Origin: Chitinivibrionales bacterium | GTDB taxonomy: Bacteria > Fibrobacterota > Chitinivibrionia > Chitinivibrionales > WJKA01 | Length of the DNA: 64,000 nucleotides | Direction: 5' to 3' | NCBI GenBank assembly: GCA_014728295.1 | Contig: WJLW01000015.1 | Location: forward strand, 1 to 64,000 | Part shown: piece by piece, positions 30,791-40,619 of the stretch | Layout of the letters: every line of letters begins with the position of its first letter | Numbering within the stretch: the first letter of the stretch is position 1 | Notes under the pieces: generated by a model | Databases searched by the model: none | The model's input: the letters and a program-made list of their open reading frames with translations, nothing else | What the model was told of the DNA's origin: nothing | Program-made: the position numbers and the translations under genes

Positions 30791-31501
30791 GTGAGATACA
30801 TAACATTCGGTGCGGTCGCACTCATGCTTGCATCGGCGTTTATCGCCTGCGAATCACAACAGCAGGCATCAGCAGACACAACGATGGAATCCAGAATCGA
30901 CTCCGTCAGCTACTGCCTGGGTCAGGATATTGGCAATTCACTCAAGCAGTTCGGTTCCCATATTGACTTGCACATTTTCCTGCAAGGTGTGAAGGATAAT
31001 CTTGAGGAACAAGATCCCCGCATAGCAAGAGATGATCAAGCTGCACTCATGCAGGCCTTCCTTGCTCAGCAGCGCCAGGAACAGCAGGCGCAGTCCAAAA
31101 TTGAGGGAGCGAAGGCAGAAAAGGAAGGCGCATCATTTCTGGAGGAAAACAAGGCAAAAGAAGATATTATGACAACCGAGAGCGGTTTGCAGTACAAAGT
31201 TATAAAAAAGGGAGAGGGTCCCAAGCCGGCCCTTGAGGATAAAGTGACCGTGCATTACAAGGGCGCCTTGCTCAGCGGCAAAGAGTTCGACAGCTCCTAC
31301 AAACGCAACGAGCCCGCACAGCTCAGTGTGGGCAGAGTTATCCCCGGCTGGCAGGAAGGGCTGCAACTCATGAGCCCCGGCGCCAAATACCAATTCTTTA
31401 TCCCACCCGAACTTGCCTACGGCGAACGCGGCGCCGGTCAGCAGATTCCACCCAATTCTACGCTTATTTTCGAAGTTGAATTGATTTCGATCGACTCGTG
31501 A
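30791..31501 (+). CDS. FKBP-type peptidyl-prolyl cis-trans isomerase lipoprotein
   Basis: GTG start with upstream GAAAGGA; lipobox-like AFIAC; KVTVHYKGALLSGKEFDSSYKRNEPAQLSVGRVIPGWQEGLQLMSPGAKYQFFIPPELAYGERGAGQQIPPNSTLIFEVEL. Confidence 0.92.
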   Translation: MRYITFGAVALMLASAFIACESQQQASADTTMESRIDSVSYCLGQDIGNSLKQFGSHIDLHIFLQGVKDNLEEQDPRIARDDQAALMQAFLAQQRQEQQAQSKIEGAKAEKEGASFLEENKAKEDIMTTESGLQYKVIKKGEGPKPALEDKVTVHYKGALLSGKEFDSSYKRNEPAQLSVGRVIPGWQEGLQLMSPGAKYQFFIPPELAYGERGAGQQIPPNSTLIFEVELISIDS

Positions 31502-31535
31502 TGCGGTTGAGCCGCACTTGTGCCGGCAAACAGCC

Positions 31536-32999
31536 TCACTGATGCAAAGGGATTGTCGTTTCACGGGATATTGTTGAATCTGAGGCGTTTTCGAGAACGG
31601 CTTCCTGCTCGATTTTGTGCAAAAAAGCAAGGTACCCTTCGAAGGCTTGCGCATAGCGGCCGATGAGAAAACGTGCGCCGGCCTTGAGGAACATGGTGTC
31701 GAGGCTGTAATTGAACGCGCGGCTGAAATTCCAGGTCAGAGCATCAACGGTAATGTTAATGATAAATCGCAGCACGTCAACCGACAGTCTACGCAACGAA
31801 TAGAAGCGCGTGTATGCCTTGATAGTCTCCTCCTGCAGACGCGACGGTGACATCTGAGCGGGTCTGAAGACTGCGTACATGGCGTTAAAGTAATCCCAGC
31901 GTTGGTGAATCAGTCTCTTTTGCCTGGCTATATCCGCATAGTAGCGCGTACCGGGAAAGGGAGTCAAAATCATAAATTGTACGGTATCAATATGATGCTG
32001 AATTGCAAAATCAACGGTTGCCTGAATAGACTCGGGGGTATCATTATCATCGCCGAAAATAAACATGCCGTGAATACTGATGCCCTGGGCGCGTATCACT
32101 CCGACAGCTTTTTCGATGTCGGTACGCGTCTGCGATTTATGCATGGCTTTTAGGGTTGCATCACTGATCGATTCGAATCCGATGAAAAAAAACCTGCATC
32201 CGGCCTTGGCCATTGACGAAAGCAACTCCGGATGACGCGCTATATCGGAGCGCACCTGGGTCACCCATTCAATGTCGATATCGGCCTCCTCGATATCCCG
32301 GCACAATTCGGCAACACGCTTGCGATTTGCGGTAAAATTATCATCATAAAAGAAAAACACATTCGTGCTGAAATACGAAAGCGCATTTTGTATCTCGCGC
32401 AGTATGCGCTGCGGCGATTGCATGCGAAACTTTTTGCCGAATACTTTGGTAACCGTGCAGAAATTGCAGTCAAACGGGCAACCGCGTGAGGTCATCAACG
32501 GAATGACGTCGATTGAAGCACTGTTTTCGAGCAGGGAATAATTGACCAACGGGAGTTCGTCAAGATCCTGCACCGGCTTTCCGTGCACGTGTTTGTCGGC
32601 AATCCGTCCCTGCACCAGATCGACGATTAACCCCTCGGCTTCGCCGTAAACAATATGATCGGCAACATCCTCGAATGTTTCCGGACTTAGCGATGCGTGA
32701 ATACCACCGATAATAACGCGAGCATGCGGATATATTCTTCTGATTTCATGCGCCAGGATACGGGCACGATTGGCACTGACGGTCAGCGCACTAATGCAGA
32801 ATACATCAGCTTTGATATCGAAAGGATCGATCGGACGCGGTAGAATGTTTTCGTTGTAGATATGCACTTCATGCCCGCAATTATGCAGAATCGTCCCCAG
32901 ATACAGCGTTCCCATAAGCGGCAGTCGCATATAATTCTCAAATACATTGGAAGCGCTGCCAACCGGTTCGATAAAGGCAATCGACTGTTTGTGCATCAC
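31536..32999 (-). CDS. B12-binding-domain radical SAM protein
   Basis: MTSRGCPFDCNFCTVTKVFGKKFR and B12-binding-like FCISALTVSANRARILAHEIRRIYPHARVIIGGIHASLSPETF. Confidence 0.88.
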   Translation of the reverse strand: MMHKQSIAFIEPVGSASNVFENYMRLPLMGTLYLGTILHNCGHEVHIYNENILPRPIDPFDIKADVFCISALTVSANRARILAHEIRRIYPHARVIIGGIHASLSPETFEDVADHIVYGEAEGLIVDLVQGRIADKHVHGKPVQDLDELPLVNYSLLENSASIDVIPLMTSRGCPFDCNFCTVTKVFGKKFRMQSPQRILREIQNALSYFSTNVFFFYDDNFTANRKRVAELCRDIEEADIDIEWVTQVRSDIARHPELLSSMAKAGCRFFFIGFESISDATLKAMHKSQTRTDIEKAVGVIRAQGISIHGMFIFGDDNDTPESIQATVDFAIQHHIDTVQFMILTPFPGTRYYADIARQKRLIHQRWDYFNAMYAVFRPAQMSPSRLQEETIKAYTRFYSLRRLSVDVLRFIINITVDALTWNFSRAFNYSLDTMFLKAGARFLIGRYAQAFEGYLAFLHKIEQEAVLENASDSTISRETTIPLHQ

Positions 33000-33493
33000 G
33001 ATTGCCTGACTTTGTCAAAGATAAAAAAGCTCACACCGGCCAATATGAATACCGTCCACCACAGATGCGTCCTGGTTCCGAATACGAAAAGAAAGAGAAT
33101 CGACAGCGACATGAAAAGCAAACCGGTGAGCAACACTACAGGCTCACGATTGCCGTACAGATAGCCGGACAGCGTTGCCACGCCCAGCATGGTAATAAAC
33201 AATGGCCACAGATCCGCCAGTGCAGTCCAGGACGTCAAACTGCAATAGAGCGCCAGCCCGCTGAAGCTTATCAGATATGTTCCAATGCCGATATACACGG
33301 CTTCTTTGCGGGATCGGCGTACGTATATGCCAATGAAGCCAATCCCCAGTATCGTTACCAGCAGGGGCCAGAAACGATAGAGGTAGGAGAGATCAGTCAG
33401 CGTATCAAATGCGAGAATGACGCCGATTACCGTCAGCAGGATACCCAATCGGGCATAACTGCCGAATGCTAATGAGTGAGAATGGTCCGACAT
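32996..33493 (-). CDS. Small multi-TM membrane protein (LiaI/LiaF-like TM region)
   Basis: Repeated hydrophobic helices YRFWPLLVTILGIGFIGIYV, LADLWPLFITMLGVATLSGYLYG; ATGA overlap with radical SAM gene. Confidence 0.6.
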   Translation of the reverse strand: MSDHSHSLAFGSYARLGILLTVIGVILAFDTLTDLSYLYRFWPLLVTILGIGFIGIYVRRSRKEAVYIGIGTYLISFSGLALYCSLTSWTALADLWPLFITMLGVATLSGYLYGNREPVVLLTGLLFMSLSILFLFVFGTRTHLWWTVFILAGVSFFIFDKVRQS

Positions 33494-33783
33494 GGAAGAG
33501 GCGCTTTCAGAAATAAATAAGCATCGAGCATCTAAAGAGAAAATAAATCAGATATAGGCCGTGTGGCACGAAGCGATCTCTTTGGAATCGCAGGTAGCGC
33601 AGCCTCACGACTACTGTTGAACCACCAGCCCCATGAAAATGATCGAATTTAGCTCGTTGTTTCGAATGCAGTAGAAAAAGGACTGTTTACGATAAAAGCA
33701 ACACTCGGCGTCGGTCACGATTAGCGCAGTGGCTGCAGAAGCTTTCTGTTATGCGGCGACCATGCGCAAACGCCTGAACGGCT

Positions 33784-34950
33784 TCAGAATTGCATCATCA
33801 CTTTTGAGAGGAACAGGGAAAGCGGCGAGACCATCAATTCAACGGCATAGGAGGCGGTATATAATTGCGGCACCGCCAGATTAATTACAACAATCCATCC
33901 CAGTTTCCCTCTCATGCCGCAGCAGTTTTCCTTGAAGCAATATTCAAGCGCCGGCAGCATGGCGGGAAATGCCAATGTCAACATGCGCGAGGTATCGTAG
34001 GCGATCAGCAACTGTGCTCCGGCGCTCGATACTATAAGCGCAATTGCCGGCACTACCCGCCGCTCCCCCGCTTTGCGGGCCATAAGAGCTGCGCAGAATA
34101 CAACCGCCCAGTTCAATTTAAATACCGTGAAAAATCCCAGCCACCAGTTGAGAAACGCCTGGCGTATCCACAGGACGGGATTGTCAAGCAGCGGCTGCAT
34201 ATAGTACCCGACCGTAAAGACAGCCGGCATCATTCTGCCCAGCCACAACCGATACGCGACAAAGCCGGTAATAACAGCCACAATACCACCAATGAGCAGC
34301 ATTTTTTGCTTCGGTGCGCGCTGCTCCAGCCAGGACATTGCCACCAGCCAGGGAATTGCAAACAATGTCGATTCGTGATTGAGAAGTCCCAAAGCCAGGC
34401 AAAGTGACGCACGCACCGGATTTGCCCGCCATCGCCACATTCCCAGAACCATAATGTAAGTCAACGCATCACAATATCCGCCGTAATAGAGGGTAGTTAG
34501 AACCACCAGCGAAGAGCCGATTACCGCAGTACCCAGAAATGCATCGACCGGCTGAGGAAAAACCGCGCGGAAATACAGGTACATCAAACTCAGGAGCAGC
34601 CAGGCAAAGAGCACATTGGTAACGATGATTCCTCTGCCGCGCAATCCAAGTACATAGCTGATGGTTGGAGTAAGACGCCGGTATCCGACCGGGTTTGGCG
34701 ATGTACTATCGAACGGATCCTCGGCCAGTTTTGCGTATGCTGCGCCTTGTCCGTGACAATGCAATGCCGGACGCACATACACGCCTGCCGCCACTAGCAA
34801 AACCAGAGAGATACTTGCCGCCGTGCCAATGCGGGTCAATTTCGACTCAACTTGTATAATGCAGCGATTGGACGTGTCGACATTCAACCGTGACAGCAGC
34901 TTGCCAAATGCGATTCGCAGCAGGGCCAGAATACTAAAAAGAGCAACCAT
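33784..34950 (-). CDS. Polytopic membrane protein
   Basis: Many hydrophobic segments, 388 aa; no family confidently assigned. Confidence 0.6.
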   Translation of the reverse strand: MVALFSILALLRIAFGKLLSRLNVDTSNRCIIQVESKLTRIGTAASISLVLLVAAGVYVRPALHCHGQGAAYAKLAEDPFDSTSPNPVGYRRLTPTISYVLGLRGRGIIVTNVLFAWLLLSLMYLYFRAVFPQPVDAFLGTAVIGSSLVVLTTLYYGGYCDALTYIMVLGMWRWRANPVRASLCLALGLLNHESTLFAIPWLVAMSWLEQRAPKQKMLLIGGIVAVITGFVAYRLWLGRMMPAVFTVGYYMQPLLDNPVLWIRQAFLNWWLGFFTVFKLNWAVVFCAALMARKAGERRVVPAIALIVSSAGAQLLIAYDTSRMLTLAFPAMLPALEYCFKENCCGMRGKLGWIVVINLAVPQLYTASYAVELMVSPLSLFLSKVMMQF

Positions 34951-35012
34951 GCCCTAATCTTAACATGATGCGAAATAATTGTATAATGCCGCTTCCTCTG
35001 AATGGCAACTAC

Positions 35013-36032
35013 TTAATCACGCACAATCTCAGTCCCGTCCGCAAATCCGGCAAAGCGACCTTTGCCGCGAGCATGGACCGGATCTCTTCTCTCCCACGGC
35101 CAGCCGCCGAACTGTGTCTTTTGATAATCGGCAAATGCCTGCCGGATTTCATCCTGGGAATTCATGACAAAAGGGCCGTACTGAACTACGGGTTCATCGA
35201 TCGGCTTTGCCTGAAGCATCAGCAATTGAGCTTCTCCATCAGCATTGACTAGCGGCATCGCTTCTGCGGCATCAAGCATCATGCCGTTGTTTACCGCAAC
35301 CTCAACAGTGCCGATCCGCATGGATGTCCCCTTGAAAAAGTAAAGACTTCGGTTGACATTCGCATCAGCGGCCGGAAGCGTCCAGCTTGCCCCCGATTGC
35401 ATGCTTATGCGCCAGATTGCCACACCATTGGCTGGATCGGCAGCCCACGAATCGGGAGCGGGACGCGGGGCCTCGACCGAATCAAGCGTTCCGGCGATAA
35501 CACTGACGACCGTTTCTTTGCCGCAATCATCTTTGTGTCCGGCAACGGGAATATCTTCGGCCCACAGCATGGTATAATTCGGTTCCACGAATTTGGATAC
35601 TTGCGGCAAATTGAGCCAGATCTGAAACAGCTTGAGCGGATTCTCCGATTCGCGGCTCAGCAGCGGGAACATTTCGGCGTGCTGTATTCCTTTGCCGGCC
35701 GTCATCCACTGCACGTCACCATTGCCGTACCGTCCGGCCGCGCCCAATGAGTCGGCGTGATCGACAAGCCCCTTTTCGACAAGCGTCACGGTCTCGAAGC
35801 CGCGATGCGGATGCTCGGGAAAACCGGGAACTTTGTCGCCATGATACATTCGCCAGCCGTCCCTGATGACAAAATCGTTACCAATGTCTCTGCCCTCAAC
35901 AGAGGCCGCCGGTCCCATCTCTTCATTGCCGGCCGGGAAGTAATCTTCGTGATTAATGCAGAAAATGAATGGATTCTGCGTTTGCCATTGGAAACTGAGC
36001 GGAAAGGGACTGCACAGTGGCGTGGTTGTCAT
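35013..36032 (-). CDS. Pirin-family protein
   Basis: DKVPGFPEHPHRGFETVTLVEKGLVDHADSLGAAGRYGNGDVQWMTAGKGIQHAEMFPLL. Confidence 0.9.
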   Translation of the reverse strand: MTTTPLCSPFPLSFQWQTQNPFIFCINHEDYFPAGNEEMGPAASVEGRDIGNDFVIRDGWRMYHGDKVPGFPEHPHRGFETVTLVEKGLVDHADSLGAAGRYGNGDVQWMTAGKGIQHAEMFPLLSRESENPLKLFQIWLNLPQVSKFVEPNYTMLWAEDIPVAGHKDDCGKETVVSVIAGTLDSVEAPRPAPDSWAADPANGVAIWRISMQSGASWTLPAADANVNRSLYFFKGTSMRIGTVEVAVNNGMMLDAAEAMPLVNADGEAQLLMLQAKPIDEPVVQYGPFVMNSQDEIRQAFADYQKTQFGGWPWERRDPVHARGKGRFAGFADGTEIVRD

Positions 36033-36219
36033 AATGGTCGTCCTGTTTTGCAGTGTCTACCTGATTATTATCCGAATAGAGCCTGTTTTGAATGCTTACG
36101 AAAATACTGTTCGCCGACAGGTACCTGCATCAAGCAACCTGCCGCACCCGGTTATAGTGACATGCGCCGGCAGTCCTCGATGATTGAATAGTTGGCGATG
36201 TTTCTGAAAACAAGTACGT

Positions 36220-37569
36220 TCAATTCACCAGATTACCTTCAATAGAAAACGCTCTGCTGGACGTAATCTCCAAATCAACAAATGTCCCGACGACATCATC
36301 CCTTTCGCTCACAAATCTGGCCGGAATCCTGCCCTCCGTATATCCGGTGTAATATTCGTTCTTTCGATCTCTGCCCGTCACCAGCACGCGCATCGTTTTG
36401 CCGACAAGCGAGGCATTCTTTTGATACGCAATTTTTTCCAGATCTTTTGTCAATGTTTCGAAACGCCGCTTCTTCTCCCCTGCAGGAATATCATCCTTCC
36501 ATCGGGAACTGGCCGCACCGGGACGCGGGGAATATTGCGCAATGTAGGCCATGTTGAAATCGAATTCGCGCACAGCCCTGCGCGTATTTTCGAACTGCCC
36601 CTCAGTCTCACCCGTAAACCCGACGATGAGGTCGGTGAAAATAGCTGCACCAGGCAACGTCGTACGGATTTTATCAATTATATGCCTATAGCGCGCGACC
36701 GAGTGTTTGCGGTTCATTTTGATAAGCAGCTTGTCGTCTCCGGATTGCAACGGGAGGTGGAGCTGCTTTGCCAGGCATGCATATCCGGCAATGGCATCAA
36801 TCACATCATCAGTCATATCGCGCGGATGGGGCGACGTGAAATACACTTTGAATTCCTTTCCGGCCACATCACCCAAACTACCGATGTGGTCAAGCAATTG
36901 CGCAAATGAGATTTCACTGCCGTTTTTGTCACGGCCATACGAATTGACATTTTGCCCCAGCAGCGTAATCGATTTGTAATCATTCTCGATGAGCTTTTCC
37001 ACTTCGTCAATAATTTCCTGCGAGGGTCGGGACACCTCCCGGCCACGTGTGTAAGGAACAGCGCAGAAGGTACAGAATTTGTCACATCCATTTTGAATAG
37101 GCACAAATGCTTCGAACGAATTGGCGTAAGACGGTTGCACATTCCAGAATTTGCTGAGTGCATCCGTGCTGCCCTTGGCATTGACGAAAGGCCGGGCGCT
37201 TACCGGTGAGACAATGCCGTAGCTGGTGAGCAATTCCGGCAATTGATCGACATCTTTTGTCGGGAAGACCAGATCGAAGAGCTTGAGAAATTTCTCCTTG
37301 TCATCGGGAAGAATGCATCCGGATACAAAGGTGATGAGATTACGTTTGTTTTTCCAGGTATTCCACTTGTGAATGCGGGAGTAAACTTTATCGATTGCCT
37401 TCTGACGAACCGAACAGGCAAGGATTCCGAGCAACTGCGCTTTATGCTCATCCAATGTCTTGACATACCCGACATCATGCAGCACCGTCTCAAAGCGCTC
37501 GCTGTCGGCTTTATTCATCTGGCAACCGAGCGTGACCAGGTGGTAGTTGAGATGCGATTCGTTTGGCAT
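36220..37569 (-). CDS. miaB: MiaB/methylthiotransferase-family radical SAM protein
   Basis: UPF0004 cysteines (TLGCQMNKADSE, LACSVRQKAIDKV, VSGCILP), radical SAM GCDKFCTFCAVPYTRGREVSRP, C-terminal TRAM-like region. Confidence 0.82.
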   Translation of the reverse strand: MPNESHLNYHLVTLGCQMNKADSERFETVLHDVGYVKTLDEHKAQLLGILACSVRQKAIDKVYSRIHKWNTWKNKRNLITFVSGCILPDDKEKFLKLFDLVFPTKDVDQLPELLTSYGIVSPVSARPFVNAKGSTDALSKFWNVQPSYANSFEAFVPIQNGCDKFCTFCAVPYTRGREVSRPSQEIIDEVEKLIENDYKSITLLGQNVNSYGRDKNGSEISFAQLLDHIGSLGDVAGKEFKVYFTSPHPRDMTDDVIDAIAGYACLAKQLHLPLQSGDDKLLIKMNRKHSVARYRHIIDKIRTTLPGAAIFTDLIVGFTGETEGQFENTRRAVREFDFNMAYIAQYSPRPGAASSRWKDDIPAGEKKRRFETLTKDLEKIAYQKNASLVGKTMRVLVTGRDRKNEYYTGYTEGRIPARFVSERDDVVGTFVDLEITSSRAFSIEGNLVN

Positions 37570-37665
37570 AGTTAGTGCAGAACGCGCAGGCGCGCAGGAC
37601 CCGCAGAGATCTCAGATGATTTCGGATAGTCGCGCCGTGCGCTCTGTGTGCTCTGCGTTTCCATC

Positions 37666-38310
37666 TTAAAAATAAACTTCGGTGTGGATATTTTCTTCGT
37701 GCACATCGCCGGCCCGCAGCAGTTCGTAAATGTCGTAGATCATCTGGTGATTTCCGCAGAGGTAGCAATGCGTCTCGGGTGCAACGACACGCCCGGCCAG
37801 GCAATCGGTCACTCGCCCCACAAACCGGCCGGATGAGTCACGGGACGTGCAGAGAATATGGCGATCGGGATCATAATCATCTTTCTCATACGCCTCCTGC
37901 GCATATCTGACCCCGTGCAGAACGATATAATCCAGAGCCGGGTAAGATGCTACGAAAGAGTGAACCGGCGCCAGTCCGGTACCCGAAGCGACAAAGAGAA
38001 ATGATTTATCGTAATCTTTTTCGTCAATGGTGAAAAAGCCGAATGGCCCTTCGACGCGCAGTTGATCGCCGGGCTGGTGCATTTTGAGCCTTTTTGAAAT
38101 GTAGCCGTCGTCAACTTCTTTGACCAATATCTCCAGAAAATCGTCATGTTCCGCGCTGTAAAGAGAATACGACCGTTGTGCTTCATCATTGACCGGCGCC
38201 AAATTCACGTATTGCCCGGCGCAAAATGCCAGATCACCGCGCTCGAAACGGATTACAAAAGTTGATTCCGTCAAATTGCGCATTGCAAGTATTCGGGAAG
38301 TAAATTGCAC
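37666..38310 (-). CDS. FNR-like FAD/NAD(P)H oxidoreductase (paralogue 1)
   Basis: FVIRFERGDLAFCAGQYVNL...RSYSLYS; GDQLRVEGPFGFF; FVASGTGLAPVHSF; CYLCGNHQMIYD. Confidence 0.85.
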   Translation of the reverse strand: MQFTSRILAMRNLTESTFVIRFERGDLAFCAGQYVNLAPVNDEAQRSYSLYSAEHDDFLEILVKEVDDGYISKRLKMHQPGDQLRVEGPFGFFTIDEKDYDKSFLFVASGTGLAPVHSFVASYPALDYIVLHGVRYAQEAYEKDDYDPDRHILCTSRDSSGRFVGRVTDCLAGRVVAPETHCYLCGNHQMIYDIYELLRAGDVHEENIHTEVYF

Positions 38311-38319
38311 GACGCAACC

Positions 38320-38600
38320 TTACCTTTTAAGCACTTCTACGTGATCTTTGATGCGATATGCACAAAGAGCAGTATCTGCATTGAGAATTTCGAATCCTGC
38401 GTCTTTGATCATTTGAATGTCACAAACTGCGTCCCGGCCTTTGGTGGTCAGATAATAACCGATGAAAATGGAATTGACAACATGCAACACAAGTGACTGC
38501 AGGCCGCGCAAATGCAGCTCCCTGCCCCCCGCGCATCGACGCGACCAGGCACAGGCGTTGGGCATTATTCTCGACCGTGCGTTGGGCCGCCTGCACGGGG
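38320..38600 (-). pseudogene. bioB: C-terminal remnant of biotin synthase (bioB)
   Basis: [51 protein letters not shown] matches the BioB C-terminus (AGGRExNLRxLQ...NSIFxGxYLTTxG); radical SAM core absent and frame broken upstream. Confidence 0.75.
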
Positions 38601-38826
38601 ATGACACCACTGGGAGCCATATTCTAAAAACAACCGAACTAGAAACCAATTGGAGCAAAAACTATACCCTGGCAAAAAAAATGCACACGCATCTATTCAG
38701 CCCGTAATACTGCGCAAAAGCCACACTCATTCTTCATAAATGCCCCCCGGCAGCCGGAATTCAAGTTCGATAAGTTATTTTCTAAGTGCAGACTGATCAT
38801 AAACGATGCCGGTAAAGGATACATAC

Positions 38827-39882
38827 ATGACTGACAAAACACATGGTGTGGCGACTTTGTACGAACAAATGAAGGCAAAGCTGTCGAAGGTGGTCCCGGA
38901 CGTTGAATTAAAAATAAAAGCTGAAATAGCCTATGAAATCAACCTCTTGAAAAAGAAGCGCAATGCCGTTATCCTGGGACATAACTACATGGAGCCGGCC
39001 CTGTTTCACTCGGTGCCCGATTTCACCGGAGATTCGCTCGATCTCAGCCGTAAAGCGGCCACCACCGATAAGGACGTCATTGTATTCTGCGGCGTGCGCT
39101 TCATGGCCGAAACGGCAAAAATCCTCAGTCCCCACAAGACGGTTCTGATTCCCTCCGCCAAGGCAGGTTGTTCCCTGGCGGAAAGCATCACAGCAGAAGA
39201 TGTGCACAACCTCAGGAAACAATTTCCCGGCGTACCCGTGGTCACCTACATCAACACGTATGCAGAGGTCAAAGCAGAGTGCGATATTTGCTGTACCTCA
39301 AGCAACGCACAAAAAGTAGTTGAATCTCTGAATGCCGATACGGTCATATTTTTGCCGGATGAATTCTTGGCTGCCAACGTGGCAAAGCAAACCAACAAGC
39401 ACATAATCTACCCAGCCAAGACCCCCAAAGCCCTCCAGAGCCAAAAGCCGGGCATCGATTATCACATGATCGGCTGGAGCGGACGCTGCGAAGTGCATGA
39501 GTTGTTTACTCCAAAAGACATCGAGATGGTCCGCAGGCAGTTTCCCGACGTACTGGTGCTTGCGCATCCCGAATGCAGTCCCGAAGTCGTGGCCGCCTCT
39601 GATTTCGCCGGTTCGACCAACGCCATGATCAACTATGTCAAGCAGTCCGGCGCCGATAGATTTCTGCTGTTGACCGAATGCAGCATGGGAGACAATATCA
39701 TTGCCGAATCACCCGGCAAAGAGCTTGTACGCCTCTGCAGCCACCGCTGTCCGCATATGCAGGAGATAACGCTGGAGGATACCCGTGCGGCATTGCATGA
39801 AATGAAATATCAGGTTGAGGTTCCCGATGATATTCGTGTGCGCGCCAAAAAAGCGGTAGATCGCATGCTTGAAATCGGATAG
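38827..39882 (+). CDS. nadA: Quinolinate synthase
   Basis: KRNAVILGHNYMEPALFHSVPDFTGDSLDLSRKA...VFCGVRFMAETAKILSPHKTVLIP...AHPECSPEV; AAAGGA RBS before ATG 38827. Confidence 0.93.
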   Translation: MTDKTHGVATLYEQMKAKLSKVVPDVELKIKAEIAYEINLLKKKRNAVILGHNYMEPALFHSVPDFTGDSLDLSRKAATTDKDVIVFCGVRFMAETAKILSPHKTVLIPSAKAGCSLAESITAEDVHNLRKQFPGVPVVTYINTYAEVKAECDICCTSSNAQKVVESLNADTVIFLPDEFLAANVAKQTNKHIIYPAKTPKALQSQKPGIDYHMIGWSGRCEVHELFTPKDIEMVRRQFPDVLVLAHPECSPEVVAASDFAGSTNAMINYVKQSGADRFLLLTECSMGDNIIAESPGKELVRLCSHRCPHMQEITLEDTRAALHEMKYQVEVPDDIRVRAKKAVDRMLEIG

Positions 39883-39889
39883 AAAATTC

Positions 39890-40528
39890 TCAAAAGTAAA
39901 TTTCTGCAAAGCAATTTTCTTTGGCAATTCCGCATTCTTTCAAAATCGCCAGAGCATCGTAAATCATATTGCTGTTACCGCACAAGTAGCATTTGCTTTG
40001 CGGATCGGGCGGATTCTGCCTGAGATAGTCGGTGACTCTTCCGTGAAAATCTCCTTTCGGTTCCCTGCTGAGACATGCGACATACCGTTCCCGGTCATAA
40101 TCTTTACGCTGATAGCATTCGGTGAGCCGGGCGACGCCATGCAGCAGGCGATAATCAAGATCGTCATAGCTTGCGGTAATTGAGTGGAATGGCGCGATTC
40201 CGGTTCCCGACGAAATAAACAGCAGGCTGGAATTCATCGCCTCATCCCTGATGCCAAAATCGCCATACGGTCCTTGGATATGGAGCTGATCCCCGGGTTG
40301 CGCGTGGTGCAGCAGTTCCGAAACCCGCCCCCGGGGAATATACTTGACGAGGATTTCCAGATAGTCGGCCGTGCACGGTGAATACACGGAATACTCCCGC
40401 AATTGCACCGTCCCGGCAACGCCCGCTTCGAGATACTGGCCGGGCACAAAGTCAAAATTTCTTCTCTCAAAGCGAAGTACAAATGCACTGGGCGATAACT
40501 GTGTATTCGAGATAATAGCGGTATTCAT
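39890..40528 (-). CDS. FNR-like FAD/NAD(P)H oxidoreductase (paralogue 2)
   Basis: FVLRFERRNFDFVPGQYLEAG...REYSVYS; FISSGTGIAPFHSI; CYLCGNSNMIYD; ends IYF as paralogue 1 ends VYF. Confidence 0.85.
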   Translation of the reverse strand: MNTAIISNTQLSPSAFVLRFERRNFDFVPGQYLEAGVAGTVQLREYSVYSPCTADYLEILVKYIPRGRVSELLHHAQPGDQLHIQGPYGDFGIRDEAMNSSLLFISSGTGIAPFHSITASYDDLDYRLLHGVARLTECYQRKDYDRERYVACLSREPKGDFHGRVTDYLRQNPPDPQSKCYLCGNSNMIYDALAILKECGIAKENCFAEIYF

Positions 40529-40619
40529 CGTGTAGCCGGTGACTACCTTACGCTGAAAGAGAGTGCAAGCGCCTGTTTCACACGCAGATCCATGCTGTCT
40601 CGATCGGCATAAGGCGAAT

